Assembly: GCF_003255815.1 (NCBI RefSeq)
Contig: NC_037669.1
Location: 131,549,307 to 131,613,306 of the forward strand
Length of the DNA stretch: 64,000 nt
Reading direction: 5' to 3'
Source of the DNA: Theropithecus gelada
Lineage: Eukaryota; Chordata; Mammalia; Primates; Cercopithecidae
A program made the translations under genes and the position numbers. A model generated the notes under the pieces. The model saw only the letters and a program-made list of their open reading frames with translations. It made no database searches and was not told where the DNA came from. Positions 44,738-54,956 of the stretch are shown here, in pieces. Positions within the stretch are counted from its first letter, which is position 1, and every line of letters starts with the position of its first letter.

Positions 44738-46446
44738 CAGCAGTCCCCATCCTTTTTGGCACCAAAGGCCAGTTTCATGGAAGACAGTTTGTCGACAGAT
44801 CAGGGTTGCAAGTGGGGAGGATGGTTTCAGGATGATTCAAGTGCATTACATTTATTGTGCACTTTATATCTATTATTATTACATTGTAATATATAATGAA
44901 ATAATTATACAACTCACCATAATATAGAATCAGTGAGAGCCCTGAGTTTGTTTTCCTGCAACTAGATGGTCCCATCTGGGAATGATGGGAGACAGTGACA
45001 GATCATCAGGCATTAGATTTTCATAAGGAGCATACAACCTAGATCCCTCAAATGCACAGTTTGTGATAGTGATGGCAGCGCCTGCAGCAGGGTGGTGTGG
45101 CTAGGGCTGCACACTTCATGGAGCTCCCCATTGCTGCTGCAACCACCCAAACCATGATGTAGACCCAGGCCTCCTGCTCTCTAAGGAGCAGGCAGGAGCC
45201 CCACCCTCCTGGATGGGGCTGCAGCTACTCAAACTGCAGCTGTGGAGCTAAGCCTCCCTGTGCTCTTGGAGGGGGTTGGGAGTAGTCAGGATCTGCCCTA
45301 CTGGGTGCAGCTGCATCCACCTGATCTGTAGCTACAGACCTGGGCCTCCCGCTCCATGGAGCAGGCAGGAGTCGGGAACAAGCAGGAACACTGCCTCTTC
45401 TGAGTTGGTGGGGCGGGAGCTCCCTGGGTATAGCTGTAGCTGTCCTCCCAGGTGAAGGACCTGGATATCTCTGTAGTCTGCATCCTCAGGGGCCTGGGAA
45501 GGGCCCCTCACCTCTCCATCCCTGCTGGCTGGGGGGGTGTCTGCTCCCACTGCCTGGACTTTCTCCTCTCCTAGTGCCATCTCTAATCTTGGAGTGGGGT
45601 TGGGGCCAAGCCCTGGGGCCATAAATGGCAGCAGGAGGAAGTCAGATTCCTGGGCTGTAGGGGGCAGGTCCCCAGTAAGACCCCACCTTCAGGCCAGGGA
45701 GGGCCTGAAGGCTGGGGGCGAGGCTGCCAGTTCTGCAGACTGGAGTAGGGGACTCGTGGTGCCTCTTCCAGGCCTGCCCATAGCTGCCCATTGATCAATC
45801 AGTACACACTTCCTCCCCTCTGAAGTCCATAAAAGCCCTGGGCTTGGCTAGTGTGGGCAGAGGATGGCCAGAGGATGAAGAGGGCAGAGAGATGATGGGA
45901 TAACCAGCTGTAGAGAGAAGCTACCCTCTCTGTTGACAGCTGGAGATGATGGGACAACCAGTTGCAGAGAGCACCAACCCTCCTGCTGACAGCTGCAGAG
46001 ATGACCTGCTGGCAGGGATGCGCCCCCCTCTCCTGGGCCTCCCTCTGCTGAGAACTGACCACTTGACAGATGGCCTGCCTACAGAGAGGAGCTACCCACT
46101 GCGGGGCTCCTCTGGGCTACTGTAACACTCAATAAAGCTCATCTTCATCTTGTTCACCCGTCGCTTGTCTGCATATCTCATTCTTCCTGGATGCAGGACA
46201 AGAACTCGGGCAAAGGCACTATGGCCACAGAGGTTTCTGGCTAGAAAATCGACACCCCAAAGATCCCATAACAATAGGGTTTGCACTCCTATGAGAATCT
46301 AATGCTGCCACTGATCTGACAGGAGGTGGAGCTCAGGCGGTAATGTAAGCAATAAGGAGCGACTGTAAATACAGATAAAGCTTTGCTAGCTCAGCTTCTG
46401 CTCACCTCCTGGTCTATGGCCCTGTTCCTCAAATTGGGGACACCTG
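44738..46446. mobile_element. MER1A-like hAT element inside Tigger1
   Basis: Begins CAGCAGTCCCCATCC and ends aaattggggacacctg (inverted ends). The 8-bp duplication TATTAACA is perfect at 44730-44737 and 46447-46454. Without the LTR inside it, about 500 bp remain, the expected MER1A size. Confidence 0.9.
45070..46273 (+). mobile_element. ERV1-type solo LTR inside MER1A
   Basis: Starts TGATGGCAGC and ends ccataaca, with a perfect 4-bp duplication ATAG at 45066-45069 and 46274-46277, as ERV1 integrases make. An R/U5-like end carries AATAAA at 46130 followed by cttgttcacccgtcgcttgt and cattcttcctggatgcagga, similar to HERV9-group LTR ends. The U3 holds repeated CAGCTG-rich units. There is no primer-binding site or internal retroviral gene. 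I could not name the exact LTR subfamily. Confidence 0.85.
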
Positions 46447-46454
46447 TATTAACA

Positions 46455-48107
46455 CATATTTTGTACCTTACATGTATTATATACTACATTCTTACAATAG
46501 TGTAAGCTAGAGGAAACATTTCTAATATCTTGAAAAATATATTTATTATTCATTAAGTGAAGGTGGATCATCACACAAGTCTTCATCCTTGCCATCTTCA
46601 CGTTGAGTAGGCTGAGGAGGAGAAGGAAGAGAATGGGGGTAGGTCTTGCTGTCTTGGGCTGACAGAGATGGAGGAGATGGAAGAGAAGTCAGGAAAGGCA
46701 GGCACACTTGGTGTGACTTTATGGAAATATATCATAATTTCTGTCTGGCTTTTGTTACTTTTCTATTTATCTAAAATTGTTTCTGTATAGCACCAATTCT
46801 TCTTCTGCTTTTTGCCTGAGTTTCAGTGCCCTTATCATAGCAGAGTCCTTGCTGTAAGAGAAGTCAAAAGCAATCTTGAATCATTGAAACTTTTCTGCCA
46901 GGTTGTCTAATGTCAGTTTGTTTTCTGGCACTGCTTCTTTTATGTCTTTTTCTTCATCACTTGGCACTGTTCAGAGGTGCCCATCTTCATTAAGCTGTCT
47001 TCTGTTAATTCCTCTAGTGTGGCGTCTATTAGTTCTTGAATTTCTCCAAGGTATCTTAAAACCCTTCACCCTCCACCTTTTTTGCCATATTCACAATCTC
47101 TTTTATGATTTCCTCTATTGGTTCTGTCAAAATAAATAATAACTGGATTTATGACAGAACAAGTTACATATAAGTTAGCAAGCCCAAAACAATAAATTCC
47201 TGCTGAAGAAAACTGCAGGAATTTATTGTTTGGGACTTGATAACTGTCACAGCTTTTTCTATAACAATGATGCCATCTTCAGTGGTGTAATCCTTCTAGA
47301 CTTTCATGTGTTTTCTCTATTGGGGTTCTCTTCCTTTCCATAGGGTACCATGTGTATGTAATGAGCCTTAATGGTCCTTATGACTCTCTGACCTAGAGGC
47401 TGATTTAGAGACGTTGTGTTTGGGGGCAAGTAGACCACTTTCACACCTTCAGTGTTGAGCTTGTGGGGCTCTGGGTGGCCAGGGGCAATGTCCAATATCA
47501 AAAGAACTTTAAAAGCAGTCAGTCCATTATTGGCAGGATACTTCTTGACTTTAGGGACAAAGCATCAATGGAGCCAATCCAGAAAAAGGGTTCTCCATGT
47601 CCAGGCCTTTTGTGCACCAAGACTGGCAGCTGGTGTTTATCTTTTCTCTTCAAGGCTTGGGGATTAGTGGCTTTCTAGATAATGGCAGTCCTGATAGCAT
47701 TTGCATAAAACACTAGAGTTAGCCTATACCTTCTTGCCTTAAATCCTGGTGCTCACTTATCTTCCATACTAATACATGTCCTTTGCAGCTTTTTTTTCCC
47801 CCATAATAGGGCACTTTCATCTGTATTAAAAACCTGACCAGGCAGATATCCTTTCCCCTCAATGACTTTTTTTTTTTTTCGTATTTTTGAGACAGAGTCT
47901 CATCATGTTGCCCAGGTTGGTCTCAAATTCCTGGACTCAAGTTATTCTCCTGCCTCAGCTTCCCAAAGTGCTGGGATCACAGGTGAGACCCACGGTGCCC
48001 AGCTTTAATGATTTTCTTAATGGCATCTGGGAACTCATCTGCTGCCTCTTGGTCAGCAGAAGCTGCTTCTCCTGTTATCCTGACATTTTAAAAGCCAAAT
48101 CTCTTTC
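46455..48107 (-). pseudogene. Tigger1 transposase relic, catalytic and C-terminal part
   Basis: Minus-strand frame at 47304-47501 reads ILDIAPGHPEP, then VKVVYLPPNTTSLNQPLG, the DDE domain core of pogo/Tigger transposases (family pattern LDNAPGHP and LPPNTTSLIQPMDQG). The second catalytic Asp is kept (47490-47492). The third Asp position, in QPMDQ, is glycine (47391-47393) and an Asn in the first motif is Ile. Frames break on both sides. Repeats, an Alu monomer and the L1 interrupt it, so it cannot encode an active enzyme. Confidence 0.85.
47865..48003 (-). repeat. Alu right-arm monomer (FRAM-like) inside Tigger1
   Basis: Single antisense arm of about 125 bp after a T run, from gagacagagtctcatcatgt to ggtgcccagct. 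Flanks aatgacttttt and aatgattttct are similar. Confidence 0.8.
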
Positions 48108-48511
48108 AAAATCATCAAACCGGGCGCACCCAAGATGGCCAAATAGGAACAGCTCCAGCCTCCAGCTCCCAGTGTGAGCAACACAGCAGATGGGTGATTT
48201 CTGCATTTTCAAGTGAGGTGCAGACCGACACCTCACACCTCACACGGCAGGGTACACCCCTGAGACGAAGCTTCCAGAGCAAGAATCAGACAGCAACACT
48301 CGCTGTTCAGCAATATTCTACCTTCTGCAGCCTCCGCTGCTGATACCCAGGCAAACAGGGTCTGGAGTGGACCTCAAGCAAACTCCAACAGACCTACACC
48401 TGAGGGTCCTGACTGTTAGAAGGAAAACTAACAAACAGAAAGGACACCCACACCAAAACCCCATCAGTACGTCACCATCATCAAAGACCAAAGGCAGATA
48501 AAACCACAAAG

Positions 48512-49538
48512 ATGGGGAAAAAGCAGTGCAGAAAAGCTGGAAATTCAAAAAATCAGAGCACATCTCCCCCTTCTCCCCCTCCAAAGGAACGCAGCTCATC
48601 GCCAGCAATGGAACAAAGCTGGATGGAGAATGACTTTGACAAGTTGAGAGAAGAAGGTTTCAGTCGATCAAACTTCTCAGAGCTAAAGGAGGAACTACAT
48701 AACCAGCACAAAGAAACTAAAAACCTTGAAAAAAGATTTGACAAATGGCTAATTAGAATAACCAATGTAGAGAAGTCCTTAAAAGAACTGATAGAGATGA
48801 AAACCATAACACAAGAACTACATGACAAATGCACAAGCTTCAGTAACTGACTCGATCACCTGGAAGAAAGAGTATCAGCGATTGAAGATCAAATGAATGA
48901 AATGAACCGAGAAGAGAAGTGTAGAGAAAAAGAAAGTAAAAAGAAATAAATGAAACCTCCAAGAAATATGGGATTATGTGAAAAGACCAAATCTACGTCT
49001 GATTGGTGTGCCTGAAAGTGACGGGGAAAATGGAACCAAGTTGGAAAACACGCTGCAGGATATCACCCAGGAGAACTTCCTCAACCTAGTAAGGCAGGCC
49101 AACATTCAAATTCAGGAAATACAGAGAACACCACAAAGATATTCCTCAAGAAGAGCAATTCCAAGACACATAATTGTCAGATTCACCAAAGTTGAAATGA
49201 AGGAAAAAATGTTAAGGGCAGCCAGAGAGAAAGGTCGGGTTACACACAAAGGGAAGCCCATCAGACTAACAGCAGATCTCTCGGCAGAAACTCTCCAAGC
49301 CAGAAGAGAGTAGGGGCCAATATTCAACATTCTTAAAGAAAAGAATTTTCAACCCAGAATTTCATATCCAGCCAAACTAAGTTTCATAAGTGAAGGAGAA
49401 ATAAAATCCTTTACAGACAAGCAAATGCTTAGAGATTTTGTCACCACCAGGCCTGCCCTACAAGAGATCCTGGAGGAGGCACTAAACATGGAAAGGAACA
49501 ACAGGTACCAGTCATTGCAAAAACATGTCAAAATGTAA
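48512..49538 (+). pseudogene. L1 ORF1 (RNA-binding protein), broken
   Basis: ORF1p is the trimeric RNA-binding chaperone of L1. The start MGKKQCRKAGNSKNQ and the coiled-coil part are readable to a TGA at 48848. The RRM and C-terminal part is readable at 48978-49313 (RPNLRLIGVPESDGENGTK, ARREKGR-like basic region) and then meets a TAG at 49311-49313. A frameshift lies near 48930. The original stop is at 49536-49538. Two premature stops plus the frameshift make it non-functional. Confidence 0.93.
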
Positions 49539-49601
49539 AGTCCAGTGATGCTAGGAAGAAACTGCATCAACTAGCAAGCAAAATAACCAGCCAATATCAT
49601 A

Positions 49602-52600
49602 ATGACAGGATCAAGTTCACACATAACAATCTTAACCTTAAATGTAAATGAACTAAATGGTCCAATTAAAAGACACAGACTGGCAAATTGGATAAAGAGT
49701 CAAGACCCATCAGTTTGCTGTATCCAGAAAACCCATCTCACATGCAGAGACACACATAGACTCAAAATAAAGGGATGGAGGAAGATCTACCAAGCAAATG
49801 GAAAACAAAAAAAAGCAGGGGTTGCAATCCTAGTCTCTAATAAGACAGACTTTAAACCATCAAAGATCAAAAGAGAAAAAGAAGGTCATTACATAATGGT
49901 AAAGGGATCAATTCAACAGGAAGAGCTAACTATCCTAAGTATATATGCACCAATACAGAAGCACCCAAATTCATGAAGCAAGTCCTTAGAGACTTACAAA
50001 GAGACTTAGACTCCCATACAATAATAATGGGAGACTTTAACACTCCACTGTCAACATTAGACAGATCAACGAGACAGAAAGTTAACAACGATATCCAGGA
50101 ATTGAACTCAACTCTGCACCGAGCGGACCTAATAGACATCTACAGAACTCTCCACCCCAAATCAACAGAATATACATACTTCTCAGCACCACATCGCACT
50201 TATTCCAAAATTGACCATATCATTGGAAGTAAAGCACTCCTCAGCAAATGTACAAGAACAGAAATTATAACAAACTGTCTCTCAGACCACAGTGCAATCA
50301 AACTAGAACTCAGGACTAAGAAACTCAATCAAAACCGCTCAACTACATGGAAACTGAACAACCTGCTCCTGAATGACTACTGGGTACATAACGAAATGAA
50401 GGCAGAAATAAAGATGTTCTTTGAAACCAATGAGAACAAAGATACAACATACCAGAATCTCTGGGACACATTTAAAGCAGTGTGTAGAAGGAAATTTATA
50501 GCACTAAATGCCCACAAGAGAAAGCTGGAAAGATCTAAAATTGACACTCTAACATCACAATTACAAGAACTAGAGAAGCAAGAGCAAACACATTCAAAAG
50601 CTAGCAGAAGGCAGGAAATAACTAAGATCAGAGCAGAAGTGAAGGAGATAGAGACACAAAAAACCCTCCAAAAAATCAATGAATCCAGGAGCTGTTTTTT
50701 TGAAAAGATCAACAAAATTAATAGACTGCTAGCAAGACTAATAAAGAAGAAAAGAGAGAAGAATCAAATTGACGCAATAAAAATTGATAAAGGGGATATC
50801 ACCACCAACCCCACAGAAATACAAACTACCATCAGAGAATACTATAAACACCTCTATGCAAATAAACTAGAAAATCTAGAAGAAATGGAAAATTTCCTGG
50901 ACGCTTACACTCTCCCAAGACTAAACCAGGAAGAAGTTGAATCCCTGAATAGACCAATAGCAGGCTCTGAAATTGAGGCAATAATTAATAGCCTACCAAC
51001 CAAAAAAAGTCCAGGACCAGACGGATTCACAGCCGAATTCTACCAGGGTACAAGGAGGAGTTGGTACCATTCCTTCTGAAACTATTCCAATCAATAGAAA
51101 AAGAGGGAATCCTCCCTAACTCATTTTATGAGGCCAACATCATCCTGATACCAAAGCCTGACAGAGATACAACAAAAAAAGAGAATTTTAGACCAATATC
51201 CCTGATGAATATCAATGCAAAAATCCTCAATAAAATACTGGCTAACTGAATCCAGCAGCACATCAAAAAGCTTATCCACCATGATCAAGTGGGCTTCATC
51301 CCTGAGATGCAAAGCTGGTTCAACATATGCAAATCAATAAACGTAATCCAGCATATAAACAGAACCAAAGACAAAAACCACATGATTATCTCGATGCAGA
51401 AAAGGCCTTTGACAAAATTCAACAGCACTTCATGCTAAAAACTCTCAATAAATTCGGTATTGATGAAACGTATCTCAAAATAATAAGAGCTATTTATGAC
51501 AAACCCACAGCCAATATCTTACTGAATGGGCAAAAACTGGAAGCATTCCCTTTGAAAACTGGCACAAGACAGGGATGCCCTCTCTCACCACTCCTATTCA
51601 ACATAGTGTTGGAAGTTCTGGCTAGGGAAATCAGGCAAGAGAAAGAAATAAAGCGTATTCAGTTAGGAAAAGAAGTCAAATTGTCCCTGTTTGCAGATGA
51701 CATGATTGTATATTTAGAAAACCCCATCATCTCAGCCCAAAATCTCCTTAAGCTGATAAGCAACTTCAGCAAAGTCTCAGGAAACAAAATCAATGTGCAA
51801 AAATCACAAGCATTCTTATACACCAGTAACAGACAAACAGAGAGCCAAATCAGGAATGAACTTCCATTCACAATAGCTTCAAAGAGAATAAAATACCTAG
51901 GAATCCAACTTACAAGGGATGTAAAGGACCTCTTCAAGGAGAACTACAAACCACTGCTCAGTGAAATAAAAGAGGACACAAACAAATGGAAGAATATGGA
52001 TAGGAAGAATCAATGGTCATGGATAGGAAGAATCAATATCGTGAAAATGGCCATACTGCCCAAGGTAATTTATAGATTCAATGCCATCCCCATCAAGCTA
52101 CCAATGACTTTCTTCACAGAATTGGAAAAAACTGCTTTAAAGTTCATATGGAACCAAAAAAGAGCCCACATTGCCAAGACAATCCAAAGCCAAAAGAACA
52201 AAGCTGGAGGCATCACGCTCCCTGACTTCAAACTATACTACAAGGCTACAGTAACCAAAACAGCATGGTACTGGTACCAAAACAGACATATAGACCAATG
52301 GAACAGAACAGAGCCCTCAGAAGTAATACCAAACATCTACAGCCATCTTATCTTTGACAAACCTGACAAAAACAAGAAATGGGGAAAGGATTTCCTATTT
52401 AATAAATGGTGCTGGGAAAATTGGCTAGTCATAAGTAGAAAGCTGAAACTGGATCCTTTCCTTACTCCTTATATGAAAATTAATTCGAGATGGATCAGAC
52501 ACTTAAATGTTAGACCTAAAACCATAAAAACTCTAGAAGAAAACCTAGGTAATACCATTCAGGATGTAGGCATGGGCAAGGACTTCATGTCTAAAACACC

Positions 52601-53418
52601 AAAAGCAACGGCAACAAAAGCCAAAATTGACAAATGGGATCTAATTAAACTAAAGAGCTTCTGCACAGCAAAAGAAACTACCATCAGAGTGAATAGGCAA
52701 CCTACAGAATGGGAGAACATTTTTGCAATCTACTCATCTGACAAAGGGCTAATATCCAGAACCTATAAAGAACTCAATCAAATTTACAAGAAAAAAAACA
52801 AACAACCCCATCAAAAAGTGGGCAAAGGATATGAACAGACAATTCTCAAAAGAAGACATTCATACAGCCAACAGACACATGAAAAAATGCTCATCATCAC
52901 TTGCCATCAGAGAAATGCAAATCAAAACCACAATGAGATATCATCTCACACCAGTTAGAATGGTGATCATTAAAAAATCAGGAAACAACAGGTGCTGGAG
53001 AGAATGTAGAGAAATAGGAACACTTTTACACTGTTGGTGGGTCTGTAAACTAGTTCAACCATTGTGAAAAACAGTGTGGCGATTCCTCAAGGATCTAGAA
53101 CTAGAAGTACCTTATGACCCAGCCATCCCATTACTGGGTATATACCCAAAGGATTATAAGTCATGCTGCTATAAAGACACATGCACACGTATGTTTATTG
53201 CGGCACTATTCACAATAGCAAAGACTTGGAATCAACCCAAATGTCCATCAGTGATAGACTGGATTAAGAAAATGTGGCACATATACACCATGAAATACTA
53301 TACAGCCATAAAAAAGGATGAGCTCGTGTCCTTTGTAGAGACATGGATGCAGCTGGAAACCATCATTCTCAGCAAACTATCGCAAGAACAGAAAACCAAA
53401 TACTGCATGTTCTCATAG
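49602..53418 (+). pseudogene. L1 ORF2 (endonuclease and reverse transcriptase), broken
   Basis: Endonuclease start: MTGSSSHITILTLNVNELNG. Codon 43 (49728-49730) is AAA, Lys, where L1 endonucleases carry a catalytic Glu. The frame shifts near 49950, 51046, 51391 and 52790. Stops lie at 51247 (TGA) and 53065 (TGA). The second fragment (49973-51079) carries the rest of the endonuclease with MGDFN and SDHSA motifs. The reverse-transcriptase centre FADD is intact at 51690-51701, and the cysteine-rich C-terminus is partly readable at 53074-53418. Dead in several independent ways. Confidence 0.95.
51990..52040 (+). repeat. 17-bp direct repeat within L1 ORF2
   Basis: GGATAGGAAGAATCAAT occurs at 51998-52014 and 52021-52037, offset by 23 bases. 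The first copy replaces the usual L1 sequence at that place; the second is the normal one. Confidence 0.9.
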
Positions 53419-53895
53419 GTGGGAATTGAACAATGAGATCACTTGGACACAGGAAGGGAAACATCACACACTGGGTCCTATTGTGGGAATGGGGGAGGAG
53501 GGAGGGATAGCATTAGGAGATATACCTAATGTAAATGATGAGTTAATGGGTGCAGCACACTAACATGGCACATGTATACATATGTAAGAAACCTGCATAT
53601 TGTGCACATGTATCCTAGAACTTAAAGTATAATAAAAAAAAAAAATCATCAAACCATCCATTGCTGGTGTTACGTTTTCCAGCTTTAGATCTTTTACCTT
53701 CCTTTTGCTTTAAGTTGTCATATTGTGACTGTGCTTCTTCTTGAATCATATTAGAGTCTATAGGCATGTCTTTCTTATAGCAATCCTATACCTATACAAA
53801 AGCTGCATTTTCAATATGAGATGAAGTATTTTACAAAAAGTGCAAGGTTTTTGTGCCTGCTTGCATAGCTATAGTGACACCTTCATAAATTTCCT

Positions 53896-54224
53896 TTTTT
53901 TTTTCTTTTGTGACGGAGTCTCACTCTGTCATCAGGCTGGAGTGCAGTGGCATTATCTTGGCTCACTTGCAAGCTCTGCCTCCTGAGTTTAAGCGATTAT
54001 CCTACCTCAGCCTCCCGAGTAGCTTGGATTACACAGGTGCGTGCCACAGGCCCAGCTAACTTTTGTATTTTTAGTAGACACGGAGTTTCACCATGTTGGC
54101 CAGGATAGTCTCGATCTCTTGACCCCGTGATCTGCCTGCCTCAGCCTCCCAAAGTGCTGGGATTACAGGCATGAGCCACCGCGTCCGTTCTCTTTTTTTT
54201 TCTTTTCTTTTTTTTTTTTTTTTA
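53896..54224 (-). repeat. Alu inside Tigger1, with T-rich tracts at both ends
   Basis: Antisense Alu from ttttttttcttttgtgacgg to ccaccgcgtccgttc (about 54190), followed by a second T-rich tract to 54224. The second tract may be the target duplication or a separate expansion. Confidence 0.9.
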
Positions 54225-54225
54225 T

Positions 54226-54460
54226 AGTGGCCTTTATGCTGGACTTATTTAACTTGAAATGGTGGGCAATCCCAGCTGCAGACTTCACTCCATGGTACAT
54301 ATCAAGCAATTCAACTTTTTCTTGTAACGTCATGACTTTTCTCTGCTTCTTGGGAGCACTTCCAGCATTATTAGTGACACTCTATGCTGTTATTCAAGGT
54401 TTACAGTATTGCAGTAAACACAATGAAAAATACATGAGAACCGTGAGAGATCACTTTTGA
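54226..54460 (-). pseudogene. Tigger1 transposase relic, N-terminal HTH
   Basis: The minus strand reads KVMTLQEKVELLDMYHG, then VKSAAGIAHHFKLNKSSIKA, the psq/CENP-B-type helix-turn-helix that starts pogo/Tigger transposases. It belongs with the DDE part at 47.3-47.5 kb; the L1 and Alu now separate them. Confidence 0.82.
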
Positions 54461-54956
54461 TCACAATAAGCGATTTACTAGGGAGAGGAACTGCTCATGG
54501 GGAGATGATTAAGGTCACACAGTGTTTTAAGCAGATACAACATGAGCTCACTGCAATAGCAACAGAAGGGACTATGAAATTATTACAGTAGTACGGTATG
54601 TGCTATTGCTCATTTTATGCAGTTATGATTTAATGTTGCATCTTTATGTTTGTTTACACTTCTCTCAACTTTGAATGGTGCTATGTACAGTGTGTGTGTG
54701 TAAGTTTTGGTAAATTTTAACTTTTTAGAAAAGGTTTGTGTATATTTTATGGTAGTAAATGATAAACTAGCATCTACCTATATTTTATGCAGTCATGACA
54801 CACCTTTTTTTGATATTTCTAGGCTACATGGTTCATCTGTGAGTTTTTTCAAATTGTCCAAATCTCCGCGTTATTTTCTAATATATTTATTTTTAAAAAT
54901 CCACCTCTAAGTGGGCCCTTGCAGTTCAAACCTGTGTTGTTCAAGGATTACCAGTA

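Larger units (their letters stand above)
48122..53641 (+). mobile_element. L1PA LINE-1 with 5' end but internally deleted 5' UTR
   Basis: Starts with the true L1 5' end (cccaagatggccaaatagga) and ends with the L1PA 3' UTR and A-tail. The 14-bp duplication AAAATCATCAAACC is perfect at 48108-48121 and 53642-53655. The 5' UTR is about 390 bp instead of about 900-1000: the sequence jumps near 48217 from the first 96 or so bases to the last 290. The retained part includes the segment around 48260-48380 (gacgaagcttccagagcaag to ggtctggagtggacctc) that the youngest human L1s have lost. ORF1 and ORF2 are both broken. Confidence 0.95.
44599..54954 (-). mobile_element. Tigger1 DNA transposon, nearly complete but split by nested insertions
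   Basis: The left end CAGTTAACTCTTGAACAATG (44599) and the right end gttgttcaaggattaccag (to 54954) are inverted copies. A TA follows the right end; the left TA has decayed to GA. Removing the MER1A/LTR block, two Alu-family pieces and the L1 leaves about 2.6 kb, close to the roughly 2.4 kb I recall for Tigger1. The left-end sequence runs on smoothly across the MER1A block (ctattaaca to catattttgtacc). The transposase relic is on the minus strand. Confidence 0.88.

Noticed and set aside
45070..46273. Complete endogenous retrovirus
   Set aside because: One LTR only, with its own 4-bp duplication on both sides and no internal sequence: a solo LTR.
49112..51937. Minus-strand frames of 70-113 codons across the L1
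   Set aside because: Shadows of the L1 coding strand.
49973..52958. Two long frames (368 and 543 codons) that look like a reverse-transcriptase gene
   Set aside because: They are pieces of one decayed L1 ORF2, not separate genes. Frameshifts and stops separate them.
48122..53641. Active, full-length L1
   Set aside because: The 5' UTR is shortened, ORF1 has two stops and a frameshift, and ORF2 has at least six lesions plus a lost catalytic Glu.
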